The notes beneath the pieces are model-generated. The model saw only the letters and a program-made list of their open reading frames with translations. It made no database searches and was not told the origin of the DNA. From the NCBI GenBank assembly GCA_024508855.1, contig JANINJ010000070.1, positions 156,812 through 220,811 on the forward strand: DNA of 64,000 nt. Direction: 5' to 3'. Source of the DNA: Xanthobacteraceae bacterium (lineage in GTDB: Bacteria; Pseudomonadota; Alphaproteobacteria; Rhizobiales; Xanthobacteraceae). Positions within the stretch are counted from its first letter, which is position 1. Each line of letters begins with the position of its first letter. The position numbers and the translations under genes are program-made. Below are positions 1 to 9,052 of this stretch, piece after piece.

Positions 1-249
1 GCAGGCAAGATGCTGTTCGCCACCAATTGCGCGTCGTGCCACGGTGAAGACGCCAAGGGCAATCCCGAAGTCGGCGCGCCCAATCTGACTGATCCGTACT
101 GGATTTACGGCGGCGATGCGCAATCGATCGAAACCACGGTGTGGGGTGGCCGGCAGGGCCACATGCCGACATGGGAGAGCCGGCTTTCCACGCTCGATCG
201 CAAGATTCTCGCGCTGTATCTCGTCGATCTGCGGAAACCGAATCCGTGA
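1..249 (+). CDS. ccoP: cbb3-type cytochrome c oxidase dihaem subunit III, C-terminal fragment
   Basis: Only the last 82 codons are in the window; the frame is open from base 1. The haem c motif CASCH (residues about 13-17 of the fragment) is followed by a typical class I cytochrome c fold with an axial methionine in GHMPTW. In the family CcoP is the membrane-anchored dihaem subunit that passes electrons from the bc1 complex or soluble cytochrome c to the CcoN/CcoO core of the high-affinity oxidase. This fragment would be the second haem domain. It is followed by ccoI and ccoS, the usual maturation genes, which supports CcoP over an unrelated cytochrome c. The rest of ccoNOQP must lie to the left of the window. 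Confidence 0.85.
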   Translation, partial: AGKMLFATNCASCHGEDAKGNPEVGAPNLTDPYWIYGGDAQSIETTVWGGRQGHMPTWESRLSTLDRKILALYLVDLRKPNP

Positions 250-263
250 GCGGCGGCACCACC

Positions 264-455
264 ATGACGCGGCGCGGCCGCCTCTCGGTGTGGCTGCTGG
301 TAATCGCCGGTCTGTTGCTGGTGATCGGCGCGAACTGGCATCTGGTTTACGTCTCGGTGACGTCGCAGCCGGATTGCGTGGCGCATATCCGGACCGGCGC
401 GGGCGACGGCGCGCGCGGGTCGTACAGCGCAGCGCAATCGTCCTGTTCTCCATGA
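264..455 (+). CDS. small single-pass membrane protein between ccoP and the DUF2189 gene
   Basis: This 63-residue frame has a basic N-terminus (MTRRGR), one hydrophobic segment (about residues 9-27) and a short polar C-terminal tail with two cysteines. A GTG at 246 overlaps the ccoP stop as GTGA, so a version six residues longer, translationally coupled to ccoP, is equally possible; no strong Shine-Dalgarno decides between them. It occupies the place where ccoG/ccoH would be expected but shows no [4Fe-4S] motif of CcoG and is too short for CcoH. I do not recognise a function. Position suggests an accessory protein of the cbb3 oxidase. Confidence 0.55.
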   Translation: MTRRGRLSVWLLVIAGLLLVIGANWHLVYVSVTSQPDCVAHIRTGAGDGARGSYSAAQSSCSP

Positions 456-490
456 CGGTGTCGATCAACAAGCTTCGATGAGGGATTAAC

Positions 491-1291
491 GTGGCCAAGT
501 CAGACATCATCATTCCACCGGTTACGGCTCCGCTACCGATCACGAAACGATGGAGCCGCAACCTGACGCCTGCTTCTGCCTTCCAGTGGCTGGCGCTGGG
601 CTGTCAGGATTTCCGGACCTCGCCGGGTGCCAGCATCGCCTATGGCGTGCTGATCTTCCTGTTGTCGGCGATCATCGTCGGTGGCCTGTTCAGGTTCGGT
701 CTCGACTACATCCTGTTTCCGGCGCTGGCCGGCTTCATGGTGGTCGGCCCGATCCTCGCGGTCGGCCCTTACGTCAAAAGCCGGTTGATCGCGGCGGGCG
801 AGCCGGTCAGCCTGACGAAGATGATCTTCGTGCATCCGGCCTCGGGACCGCAGATCATGTTCACCGGCGTGCTGCTCTGCCTGCTGATGCTGGTGTGGAT
901 GCGGGCTGCCGTCATCATCTATGCGCTGTTCTTCGGGCTGGTGCCGTTTCCCGGCCTTGCGCATATCGCGCCGATGCTGTTCGCAACGCCGACCGGCTGG
1001 GCGATGCTGATTGTCGGCGGTGTCGTTGGCGCGCTGTTCGCGGCGTTCTCATTCGCGATCAGTGCATTCTCGATTCCGATGCAACTCGAGCAGCGGACCG
1101 ATGCGCTCACCGCGATGGGATCGAGCCTGGCACTGGTCTGGCACAATCTACCGGCGATGCTGACCTGGGCTGCGATCATGCTGGTGCTCGTCCTGTTCAG
1201 TGTGGCAACCGGTCTTCTCGGATTGATCGTCGTGTTCCCGGTACTGGGGCATGGCACCTGGCACGCCTATCGCGCGGTGCAGCCGATCTAG
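491..1291 (+). CDS. DUF2189 family integral membrane protein
   Basis: The 266-residue protein starts at GTG 491 behind AGGGA. After a 50-residue cytoplasmic N-terminus it has about six hydrophobic segments grouped in pairs, with the arrangement of the DUF2189 family (GHGTWHAYRA near the C-terminus is typical). The family is common in alphaproteobacteria and has no established biochemical role. Here it is 35 bp downstream of the small membrane gene and 24 bp upstream of ccoI, so it is part of the cbb3 maturation operon. In other genomes ccoG and ccoH fill this slot; whether DUF2189 helps oxidase assembly or copper delivery is inference only. Confidence 0.75.
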   Translation: MAKSDIIIPPVTAPLPITKRWSRNLTPASAFQWLALGCQDFRTSPGASIAYGVLIFLLSAIIVGGLFRFGLDYILFPALAGFMVVGPILAVGPYVKSRLIAAGEPVSLTKMIFVHPASGPQIMFTGVLLCLLMLVWMRAAVIIYALFFGLVPFPGLAHIAPMLFATPTGWAMLIVGGVVGALFAAFSFAISAFSIPMQLEQRTDALTAMGSSLALVWHNLPAMLTWAAIMLVLVLFSVATGLLGLIVVFPVLGHGTWHAYRAVQPI

Positions 1292-1315
1292 CTTGATGGA
1301 GGGACGGAGCGTCGG

Positions 1316-3574
1316 ATGAGTTGTTGCGCGCCCGGCAGTGAGATGGCTCTCGGTTTCGATCCGAACGGTCGCGCCGATGAAATCCTGCTGGCGAGCCGCA
1401 CGGTCGGTGATGGCATCCGGCAAAGCGATCTCTCGGTGCCGGGCATCCACTGCGGCGGCTGCATTCACCGCATCGAGGCCGCGCTCAACGCGTTGCCCGG
1501 CGTTGAATCGGCGCGGGTCAATCTCTCCAGCAAGCGCGCCGCGATCCGGTGGACTTCCGACAGGCCGCCGCCGCTCATCGAAACGCTGCAGAATATTGGC
1601 TATGAAGCGCATCTCTACGACGCCAAGGCGGACGGCAAAGACACGACGCTTGCCGAATTGATCCGCGCGCTTGCTGTCGCAGGTTTTGCCGCGAGCAACA
1701 TCATGTTGCTGTCGGTATCGATCTGGTCCGGTGCGGATCCCGCGACACGCGACCTGTTCCACTGGCTGTCGGCGTTGATTGCGTTGCCGGCGCTGGCCTA
1801 TTCCGGACGCGTGTTCTTCCGCTCGGCGTGGAGCGTACTGCGACACGGTCACACCAACATGGATGTGCCGATCTCGATCGGCGTCTGTCTGGCGTTCGGA
1901 TTGAGCCTTTACGAGACCCTCCATCACGGATCTCACGCCTATTTCGATGCATCGATCTCGCTGCTGTTCTTCCTGCTGATCGGGCGGACGCTCGACCATC
2001 TGATGCGGGAGCGGGCGCGCACTGCCGTGAAGGGGTTGGCGCGGCTGGCGGCGCGCGGCGCGCTGGTGCAGCGGGCTGACGGCATGCGCGACTATCTTGC
2101 GGTCGACGAGATCGCGCCCGGCATGACGATCCTGCTCACGGCGGGCGAGCGCGTTCCGGTCGATGCGCGCGTCGTTAGCGGACAGTCGGATATCGATCGT
2201 TCGCTGTTGAGCGGCGAAAGCGAGCCGGTGCCCGCGCGCGACGGCACGCTGCTGCAGGCGGGTACGCTCAATCTCACCGGGCCGCTCACCATCGTCGCGA
2301 CCGCCGGGGCCAACGGTTCCTTCCTGGCCGAAATGATGCGGCTGATGGAAGCGGCGGAGTCCGGCCGTTCGTCCTATCGCCGCATCGCCGATCGCGCCGC
2401 GCGGCTTTATGCGCCGGTCGTGCACAGCGTGGCGCTGTTGACCTGCATCGGCTGGTGGATCGCGACCGGCGACGTGCACCGCGCCATCACGGTTGCGATC
2501 GCGGTGCTGATCATCACCTGTCCCTGCGCGCTCGGCCTTGCGGTGCCGATGGTGCAGGTGGTTGCCGCGCGGCGGCTGTTCGAACTGGGCATCCTGCTCA
2601 AGGATGGCGGCGCGCTGGAGCGGCTGGCGGAAGTTGACGCCGTGGTGTTCGACAAGACCGGCACGTTGACGCTGGGGCAGCCGCGCCTGCTCGATGCGAA
2701 TGCGATCGATCCTGTGGCCTTGAATATTGCAGCAACCATGGCCGCGCGTTCCCGACATCCCTACTCGCGTGCACTGGCAGCGATGCCAGCGGCCGATCTT
2801 CCGGCGCTATCGGCAACGGATGTGTCTGAACTGCCGGGTGCAGGCATGGAAACGAACATCGGGCCGCACGTCTATCGGCTCGGCCGGCCCGAATGGGCAC
2901 TGGACTCTGCAACGATGCATGCGCATGTCGCCAATGTCGTGCTCGCGCGGGACGGACGATTGCTCGCCGGCTTTGCGTTCGAGGACCGGCTGCGCGATGG
3001 CGCGCGAGATGCGATTGCTGCGCTTTCGCGCGATGGATTCGCCGTCGAGATACTGTCGGGCGACCGCGAAGAGACCGTGCGCCGCATCGCCAACGATCTC
3101 GGCGCACATCATCTCGCGGAAGTCTCGCCGGGCGGCAAGGTCGATCGCGTTACCGCCATCGAGGCTTCCGGCCGCAAGGTGCTGATGGTCGGCGACGGGT
3201 TGAACGACGCGCCTGCATTGGCCGCGGCACATGCCTCGATGGCGCCTGCTTCGGCCGCGGATGTCGGCCGCAACGCCGCCGATCTGGTGTTCCTGCACGA
3301 AAGCCTGAATGCGGTTCCCCAGGCCATCGGGATTGCGAAGGCTGCAGCGCGGCTGGTGCAACAAAACCTCGGTCTAGCGATTGTCTATAATATCGTCGCG
3401 GTGCCCGTTGCGGTTCTGGGCTATGTGACGCCGCTGCTTGCGGCGGTGGCGATGTCGTCCTCGTCGGTGATCGTGATTGCGAATGCCTTGCGCCTGCGTG
3501 GCGCACGTCGTGCACGTCCCGTCAGGCGGGCAGCATCCGTGGTCGTGGCGAGCCCGATAGCCGGGAGGACCTGA
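1316..3574 (+). CDS. ccoI: CcoI/FixI copper-translocating P1B-type ATPase
   Basis: 752 residues, the normal length of FixI/CcoI. There is a cysteine pair at the start (SCC), a heavy-metal-binding domain with GIHCGGC at residues 43-49, about eight membrane segments, the ion-channel motif CPC at about 402-404, the phosphorylation site DKTGT at about 446, and the GDGLND hinge near the C-terminus. In the family it is a slow Cu(I) exporter that supplies copper for the CuB site of cbb3 oxidase. The stop codon overlaps the ccoS start (TGATG), and ccoP lies just upstream, so the assignment rests on both motifs and context. Confidence 0.93.
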   Translation: MSCCAPGSEMALGFDPNGRADEILLASRTVGDGIRQSDLSVPGIHCGGCIHRIEAALNALPGVESARVNLSSKRAAIRWTSDRPPPLIETLQNIGYEAHLYDAKADGKDTTLAELIRALAVAGFAASNIMLLSVSIWSGADPATRDLFHWLSALIALPALAYSGRVFFRSAWSVLRHGHTNMDVPISIGVCLAFGLSLYETLHHGSHAYFDASISLLFFLLIGRTLDHLMRERARTAVKGLARLAARGALVQRADGMRDYLAVDEIAPGMTILLTAGERVPVDARVVSGQSDIDRSLLSGESEPVPARDGTLLQAGTLNLTGPLTIVATAGANGSFLAEMMRLMEAAESGRSSYRRIADRAARLYAPVVHSVALLTCIGWWIATGDVHRAITVAIAVLIITCPCALGLAVPMVQVVAARRLFELGILLKDGGALERLAEVDAVVFDKTGTLTLGQPRLLDANAIDPVALNIAATMAARSRHPYSRALAAMPAADLPALSATDVSELPGAGMETNIGPHVYRLGRPEWALDSATMHAHVANVVLARDGRLLAGFAFEDRLRDGARDAIAALSRDGFAVEILSGDREETVRRIANDLGAHHLAEVSPGGKVDRVTAIEASGRKVLMVGDGLNDAPALAAAHASMAPASAADVGRNAADLVFLHESLNAVPQAIGIAKAAARLVQQNLGLAIVYNIVAVPVAVLGYVTPLLAAVAMSSSSVIVIANALRLRGARRARPVRRAASVVVASPIAGRT

Positions 3575-3753
3575 TGAACGATTTTCTCTATCTGGTTCCG
3601 ATTGCGCTGGCGCTCGGCATCGCGGGCCTTGCCGCCTTCATGTGGGCGCTCAACAGCGGCCAGTACGACGATCTCGACGGCGCCGCCGAGCGCATCCTGT
3701 TCGATGACGACAAGCCGTTGCGCGACAATCGCGCCACGCCAAAGAAGCGCTGA
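3574..3753 (+). CDS. ccoS: cbb3 oxidase maturation protein CcoS
   Basis: 59 residues. One N-terminal membrane segment (about residues 4-24) is followed by the family signature WALNSGQYDDLDGAAERIL and a short basic tail. CcoS is needed for insertion of haem and copper into the cbb3 catalytic subunit. It starts one base inside the ccoI stop codon with GGAGG just upstream, so the two are translationally coupled. It ends the operon; the next genes are on the other strand. Confidence 0.92.
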   Translation: MNDFLYLVPIALALGIAGLAAFMWALNSGQYDDLDGAAERILFDDDKPLRDNRATPKKR

Positions 3754-3769
3754 GCGACCGAAGCGTGGC

Positions 3770-4465
3770 TTAAGCTGCGCGGGCCTGCGGCGGTTCCAGC
3801 GCCTGCCAGCTTCCGGCCAGTTGCAGTTTGGGTTCGGTCAGCGTCTGCAGATGTTCCAGCGTCAGGCCGGGGATCATCTCGATCACGACAAGACCATGTG
3901 GCGTCACATCGATCACCGCAAGATTGGTGTAGATGCGCTTGACCACGCCGGGCGCGGTTAGCGGCAGCGAACATTTTTTGAGAATGCGCGGCGCGCCTTT
4001 CTTGTCGGTATGCTCCATCAGCACGCGGATTTCCTTGGCGCCGACCGCGAGGTCCATCGCGCCGCCGACGCCGGGTGGGAACGCCGGATCCTCGGTGGTC
4101 CAGTTCGCGAGGTCGCCTTTTTCCGACACCTCGAATGCGCCGAGCAGGCTGATGTCGAGATGGCCGCCGCGGATCATCAGGAACGCGTCGGCATGGTGCA
4201 CATAGCAGCCGCCGGTGATCAGCGTGGTCAGGTTCTTCCCGGCGTCGATCAGGTTTTCGTCCTCTTCGCCGGGGCCGGGTTTCGGGCCGAGCCCGAGCAC
4301 GCCGTTCTCGCTATGGAAGATCACTTCGCGATCCGGCGGCACGTAGCTTGCCGTCAGGGTCGGAATGCCGATGCCGAGATTGACGAAGGCGCCTTCCGGC
4401 AAATCCTGCGCAGCGCGCCACGCCATCTGCTCGCGGGTCAGCGGCTTGTAAGCTTGCGATGTCAT
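3770..4465 (-). CDS. 3-oxoacid (succinyl-CoA:3-ketoacid or 3-oxoadipate) CoA-transferase subunit B
   Basis: 231 residues. The family I CoA-transferase catalytic glutamate is visible in FHSENGVLGLG (about residues 50-60), and the glycine-rich NLGIGIPT and VVIEMIPGLT segments are in the usual places. The enzyme moves CoA between succinyl-CoA and a 3-oxoacid through a glutamyl-CoA intermediate. Its start overlaps the stop of subunit A by 4 bp (ATGA), so both subunits form one operon. Sequence alone does not separate ScoB (acetoacetate) from PcaJ (3-oxoadipate); no other beta-ketoadipate genes are nearby. Confidence 0.88.
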   Translation of the reverse strand: MTSQAYKPLTREQMAWRAAQDLPEGAFVNLGIGIPTLTASYVPPDREVIFHSENGVLGLGPKPGPGEEDENLIDAGKNLTTLITGGCYVHHADAFLMIRGGHLDISLLGAFEVSEKGDLANWTTEDPAFPPGVGGAMDLAVGAKEIRVLMEHTDKKGAPRILKKCSLPLTAPGVVKRIYTNLAVIDVTPHGLVVIEMIPGLTLEHLQTLTEPKLQLAGSWQALEPPQARAA

Positions 4466-5133
4466 GCATTTCCTCCAACGACAACCACGCGGTCGACAAA
4501 GATGCTCGGCGTCACCACCGCTTCCGGGTCCATCGTCCCGAGTTCGACCATCTCGTCGACTTCGACCACGGTGAGTTCGGCGGCCATTGCCATCACCGGA
4601 TTAAAATTGCGGGCCGATTTGATGTAAGTGAGATTGCCCCAGCGATCGGCTTTGTTGGCCTTGATCAGCGCGATGTCGCCGCGCAACGGCCTTTCGAACA
4701 CGTGCAGGCGGCCATCGATCTCGCGGGTTTCCTTGCCGTCGGCCAGTTTGGTATGCGCCGAGACCGGCGAGAAGAAACCACCGAGCCCCGCCGCCGCGCA
4801 TCGCATCCGCTCGCTGATGGTGCCTTGCGGCACCAGTTCCAGTTCCAGGCTCTTGGCCTTGTAGGCATTGAGGAAGGCGCTGTAATCGCCGGAGCGCGGA
4901 TAGGAGCAGATCACCTTGCGGACGCGCCCCGAATTGATCAGCCGCGCCAAGCCGTAATCGCCGTTGCCGGAATTATTGGCGACAATGGTGAGTTCCCGTG
5001 CGCCCTGATCGTGCAGCGCCTCCAGCAGATTGTCCGCGACGCCGACCGCGCCGAAACCCGCCACCAATACCGTCGAGCCGTCCTTCACCCCTGCCACCGC
5101 ATCCGCCGTGGTCTTTACGCGCTTGTCGATCAC
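4462..5133 (-). CDS. 3-oxoacid CoA-transferase subunit A
   Basis: 223 residues from the GTG that gives V/M-IDKRVKT, the usual N-terminus of this subunit. An upstream in-frame GTG at 5175 would add 14 residues not typical of the family and remains possible. The glycine-rich loop STVLVAGFGAVG, GTISERMRCAAAGLGGFF and the GRLHVFERPLRGDIAL segment are characteristic. It forms the CoA-binding partner of subunit B, whose gene overlaps its end. About 320 bp of divergent upstream region separates it from the family III CoA-transferase gene. Confidence 0.87.
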   Translation of the reverse strand: MIDKRVKTTADAVAGVKDGSTVLVAGFGAVGVADNLLEALHDQGARELTIVANNSGNGDYGLARLINSGRVRKVICSYPRSGDYSAFLNAYKAKSLELELVPQGTISERMRCAAAGLGGFFSPVSAHTKLADGKETREIDGRLHVFERPLRGDIALIKANKADRWGNLTYIKSARNFNPVMAMAAELTVVEVDEMVELGTMDPEAVVTPSIFVDRVVVVGGNA

Positions 5134-5452
5134 TCCGAACCCCGTTGCAGGCACAATCAATTTTCGCGGTGACACTAGGAAGTTTCATAAGCCCGATCAA
5201 ACCAAACTGTCGCACGTGAGGGGTGCGCGGATCGCATCGCTTCGCAAATGCGAGATGGGGATTACCGCGAAAAACACGCCCTGATGCAGACGCCGATTCC
5301 GTGACAAGGAATTGTGACGCAGGCCGGCAGACCTCTTGTGCATTCATTCGACTTGAGCCGGTTGCGGGTTGCTGCCAGAACAGGTTCAGCAATTGCAAGG
5401 CCGCGACGTCGCGCGGCATAATAACGCCAACAAGAGGCGCGAGGAAACGAAC

Positions 5453-6583
5453 GTGACCGACACTCTCATTTCAAAAGATTCGCAAACGCGTCCTGCGACG
5501 CAATCCGGCACCGGACCGCTCAAGGGAATGCGGATCGTCGAATTCGCCGGCATCGGGCCCGGTCCGTTTGCCTGTATGATGCTCGCGGACATGGGGGCGG
5601 AAGTCATCACACTCGATCGTGTCGGCGCCAAGAAGAATCTCAAATCAGTTGCCGGCCGCGGCCGCAAGGTCGTCGAGCTCGACCTCAAGGACAAGGCGTC
5701 GATTGCCAAGGTGCTCGATCTGCTCGCCAATGCCGATGCCTTGATCGAAGGTTTCCGGCCCGGCGTGATGGAACGGCTCGGTCTCGGCCCGGATGTGGTG
5801 CTGGCGCGCAATCCGCGGCTGGTCTACGGCCGGATGACCGGCTGGGGTCAGACCGGTCCGCTCGCTTGCGCAGCCGGTCATGACATCAACTACATCTCCA
5901 TCACCGGTGCGCTTGCCGCGATCGGCGGCAAGGACAAGCCCGTCCCGCCGCTCAATCTGGTTGGCGATTTCGGCGGCGGTGCGCTCTATGTCGTCGTCGG
6001 TGTCCTGGCGGCACTCCTCGAGGCGAGCCGATCCGGCAAGGGGCAGGTGGTGGACGCGGCGATGTGCGATGGTGCGGCGTCGCTGATGTCAATGTTCTTC
6101 GACATGACTGCAATCGGTCGCTGGAAGGAAGAGCGCGAGAGCAACATGCTCGACGGCGGCGCGCATTTCTACGGCGTGTACGAATGCAAGGACGGCAAGT
6201 TCGTCTCGATCGGTTCGATCGAGCCGCAGTTCTATGCACTGCTGCGCAAGCTCGCCGATCTTACCGACGCCGACTACGAGGCGCAGATGGAAGCCAAGGG
6301 CTGGCCGTCGCTGAAGGAAAAGCTCAACAAGGTCTTCAAGACCAAGACCCGCGACGAGTGGTGCGCGATCATGGAAGGCTCGGACGTCTGTTTCGCGCCG
6401 GTCCTCACCATGTCGGAGGCGTCCAAGCATCCGCACATGGCGGCGCGCGAAGTGTTCGTCACCCGCCACGGCGTGACGCAGCCGGCTCCGGCGCCGCGCT
6501 TCTCGCGTACGCCGTCGACGATCCGCGATGCTGCGACGGCGGATATCGCCGAGATCACGCAGGCATGGAGCGCCAAGGCCTGA
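5453..6583 (+). CDS. CaiB/BaiF family III CoA-transferase (alpha-methylacyl-CoA racemase-like)
   Basis: 376 residues from GTG 5453, chosen because GAGGAAA sits 7 bases before it; an upstream in-frame start at 5369 lacks a ribosome site. The N-terminus [22 protein letters not shown] and the [17 protein letters not shown] block match family III CoA-transferases and alpha-methylacyl-CoA racemases, in which the Asp of GHD is the catalytic carboxylate region. The racemase-like features ([16 protein letters not shown]) favour 2-methylacyl-CoA epimerisation, but the substrate cannot be read from sequence. It is alone on its strand and ends just before a strong terminator. Confidence 0.85.
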   Translation: MTDTLISKDSQTRPATQSGTGPLKGMRIVEFAGIGPGPFACMMLADMGAEVITLDRVGAKKNLKSVAGRGRKVVELDLKDKASIAKVLDLLANADALIEGFRPGVMERLGLGPDVVLARNPRLVYGRMTGWGQTGPLACAAGHDINYISITGALAAIGGKDKPVPPLNLVGDFGGGALYVVVGVLAALLEASRSGKGQVVDAAMCDGAASLMSMFFDMTAIGRWKEERESNMLDGGAHFYGVYECKDGKFVSIGSIEPQFYALLRKLADLTDADYEAQMEAKGWPSLKEKLNKVFKTKTRDEWCAIMEGSDVCFAPVLTMSEASKHPHMAAREVFVTRHGVTQPAPAPRFSRTPSTIRDAATADIAEITQAWSAKA

Positions 6584-6617
6584 TCGGCCGATGCTTCAGC
6601 GATAGTAGATCATAACG

Positions 6618-6653
6618 AACGAGGCCCGCGTCATCCGCGGGCCTCGTTTTTTG
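6618..6653 (+). terminator. strong intrinsic terminator after the family III CoA-transferase gene
   Basis: A perfect 13-bp stem (AACGAGGCCCGCG paired with its complement) encloses a TCATC loop and runs directly into TTTTTTG. It lies 34 bp after the CoA-transferase stop. The convergent alcohol dehydrogenase gene ends 32 bp beyond it and may use the same hairpin less efficiently. Confidence 0.9.
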
Positions 6654-6684
6654 TTAGCTCGATTTGTAGGCTGGGCTGTCGTGC

Positions 6685-8799
6685 TTACTTTTTCGGCCGG
6701 ATCGCGTCGGCCGTACCCTGGATGAACGCCTGGATCTTGACGACGTCGTCTTCCGTCAGCTTGCCGGTGAAATCCGGCATGCCCTTGTCCATGAACGGAC
6801 CCTTGAAGACGATGTCCTTGAGGTTCGCGATCTCCTCGGCTGGAACGTAGCCAAGATTCTTGACGTTGCCGCCCCTGTCGACGCCGGGTACGCCGTGACA
6901 AGTAGCGCAGGCCTCCACATAGATTGCCGTTCCCGGCTCGACATCCTTCGGATCGTATTTGACGCCCGAGATGAGATTGCCGATCTGGTACTTGGTGAAC
7001 TCCGGCAACGGCGCCTTGCCGCCGATCGCGAATGTGTAGACGGTGCCCGGGCCTTCGCGATCGGTCACGCGCTGTGTGATGCCGAACACGCCGCCCCAAC
7101 CCACCGCGACCGAAACATACTGCTGCCCGTCTATCAGGTAGGTCGATGCCGCCGCGACCACGCCGGTGCCGGTCGGCGTTTCCCAGAGCTTCTCGCCCGT
7201 CGTGGCATTGTACGCGATGAAGCGTCCGTCGGCCGAGCCTTGGAACACCAGGTTGCCGGCGGTGGTCAGCGTGCCGCCGTTCCACGGCGCCACGTAGTCC
7301 ACGTGCCAGGCTTCCTTCTGCTTGATCGGATCCCAAGCGATCAGTTTGCCGAACGGCTTGTTCTTGGGCGGCGTCGCGTTCAGCGTGAAGCCGACGTTCC
7401 AGCCGGTGACGCTGCCGTATTTGAAGGGTGCATTGGCATTCTGCGTCAGGGCTTTCTCGCCGGTCAGATTGAGCGGCACGCCTTGCGCTGGAAGATAAAC
7501 GAGACCCGTCTGCGGATTGTACGACATCGGGTGCCAGTTGTGCGCACCGAACGGCCCCGGGATGGCATCAAACGGTTTGTCGGGCGATCGTGCTTCCGGC
7601 ACTTCGATCGGCCGGCCGTTGGCGTCGTAACCGGTCGCCCAGTTCACATCGACAAAGTTCTTCGCCGAAATGAATTTGCCGTTGGTGCGATCGATGACAA
7701 AGAAGAAACCGTTCTTCGGCGCATGCAGGATCACCTTGCGCGGCTGGCCGTCGATGGTGATGTCGGCCAGGATCATCGGCTGCGTCGAGGTGTAGTCCCA
7801 GTTGTCGCCGGGCGTTTCCTGATAATGCCAGACGTATTTGCCGGTATCGGCATTCAGTGCCACGATGGAGGCGAGATACAGGTTGTCGCCGCCGGCCGGG
7901 CTGCGCAGATTGCGATTCCACGGCGCACCGTTGCCGGTGCCGATGTAAACCAGGTTCAATTCGGGATCGTACGTAATCGTATCCCAGGAATTGCCACCGC
8001 CGCCATTGATCCACCATTTACCGGCAGGGTCCCAGGTCTTGGCGGCTTTCTCCATCGATTCGTCCTCGAATGGCTTCGATGGATCGCCGGGCACCACGAA
8101 CCAGCGCCAGTCCTGCTTGCCGGTTTCGGCGTCATAGGCCGTCACATAGCCGCGTGCGCCATATTCCGCGCCGCCATTGCCAATGATGACCTTGCCCTTC
8201 ACGACGCGCGGCGCGCCAGTGACGGTGTAGGAATGGGAATGATCGATGATCGTATCTTCTTCCCAGATTTTCTTTCCGGTCGCGGCATCGAGTGCGATCA
8301 GCCGCCCGTCATACGCCGCGACGAAGACCTTGCCCTTGTAGAGTGCGACACCACGACTGACGACATCGCAGCAGCCCCGATAGCCCTTCGAACGATCGAC
8401 GCCGGGATCGTAGGTCCATATCCGCTTGCCCGTGCGTGCATCAATCGCGTGCACCACACTCCACGACGCCGAAACATACATGATGCCATCGACCACGATC
8501 GGCGTTGCTTCGATGCCGCGCAGCGATTCGAGATTGTAGCTCCACTTCAGGCCGAGCTGCTTGACGTTGTCGGTATTGATTTCCTTGAGCTTGCTATAGC
8601 GCGTTTCCGCGTAATCGAAGCCGACGGTCGGCCAGTCTTTGGCGGTCGCGTCGTTGGCTTTGATGAAGGCGCCGTCGACTGCGGAAGTAATCGCCTTGAT
8701 GTGTTTTGGTGAATCTTTCGACGCACTGTCTTCCGCGAAGGCTCCAACGGAAAACATCGTCATGCTCAGCGCAATCGCGACTCGCCCTGTATGCTTCAT
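6685..8799 (-). CDS. PQQ-dependent quinohaemoprotein alcohol dehydrogenase (type II)
   Basis: 704 residues, starting at an ATG behind GGAGGAAAC. A signal peptide (residues 1-22, ending ...GAFA) is followed by the eight-bladed propeller with repeated W-docking motifs, the adjacent-cysteine disulfide site RGCCDVVSRG, the catalytic aspartate in TPGDNWDYT, and a C-terminal cytochrome c domain with CATCH. This layout is that of soluble periplasmic type II alcohol dehydrogenases, which oxidise alcohols and pass electrons from PQQ to the fused haem. The residue two after the catalytic Asp is Thr, not the Asp that marks lanthanide enzymes, so a calcium enzyme is expected. No PQQ synthesis or partner cytochrome genes are beside it. 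Confidence 0.9.
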   Translation of the reverse strand: MKHTGRVAIALSMTMFSVGAFAEDSASKDSPKHIKAITSAVDGAFIKANDATAKDWPTVGFDYAETRYSKLKEINTDNVKQLGLKWSYNLESLRGIEATPIVVDGIMYVSASWSVVHAIDARTGKRIWTYDPGVDRSKGYRGCCDVVSRGVALYKGKVFVAAYDGRLIALDAATGKKIWEEDTIIDHSHSYTVTGAPRVVKGKVIIGNGGAEYGARGYVTAYDAETGKQDWRWFVVPGDPSKPFEDESMEKAAKTWDPAGKWWINGGGGNSWDTITYDPELNLVYIGTGNGAPWNRNLRSPAGGDNLYLASIVALNADTGKYVWHYQETPGDNWDYTSTQPMILADITIDGQPRKVILHAPKNGFFFVIDRTNGKFISAKNFVDVNWATGYDANGRPIEVPEARSPDKPFDAIPGPFGAHNWHPMSYNPQTGLVYLPAQGVPLNLTGEKALTQNANAPFKYGSVTGWNVGFTLNATPPKNKPFGKLIAWDPIKQKEAWHVDYVAPWNGGTLTTAGNLVFQGSADGRFIAYNATTGEKLWETPTGTGVVAAASTYLIDGQQYVSVAVGWGGVFGITQRVTDREGPGTVYTFAIGGKAPLPEFTKYQIGNLISGVKYDPKDVEPGTAIYVEACATCHGVPGVDRGGNVKNLGYVPAEEIANLKDIVFKGPFMDKGMPDFTGKLTEDDVVKIQAFIQGTADAIRPKK

Positions 8800-8967
8800 C
8801 GTTTCCTCCGTCAGCCTCGAATGGGCTTTGGGAGTCAAACAATATGATGGCCGCTTAAGCCGTCAACGGACATAGAATCACGCATTCGGAAGGATATTTA
8901 TCTGCAAACAACGGGAAGATTTCCCGATGTAGACAAGTCGTAGTGTCGTGATGACGCCCACGAAATA

Positions 8968-8999
8968 ACAACGGCCGGGCAGAGATGCCCGGCCGTTGT
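8968..8999 (-). terminator. hairpin after hppD
   Basis: A perfect 14-bp stem (ACAACGGCCGGGCA and its complement) with a GAGA loop lies 54 bp beyond the hppD stop. On the minus strand it is followed by TATTTCG, a weak T-run, so it is a probable hppD terminator. It also lies upstream of the alcohol dehydrogenase gene and would insulate it from readthrough. Confidence 0.7.
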
Positions 9000-9052
9000 A
9001 GCGCTTTGCAAATAAGAGTTATCGAACTTCGTTCGACGGAAGATCGTCGATG

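Noticed and set aside
1148..2758. 536-codon minus-strand frame across the ccoI gene
   Set aside because: Antisense shadow of the copper ATPase; low-complexity Arg/Gln/His-rich translation.
6895..8712. 605-codon open frame opposite the PQQ alcohol dehydrogenase
   Set aside because: It is antisense to a strongly supported gene, has no family motif, and long antisense frames are normal in high-GC DNA.
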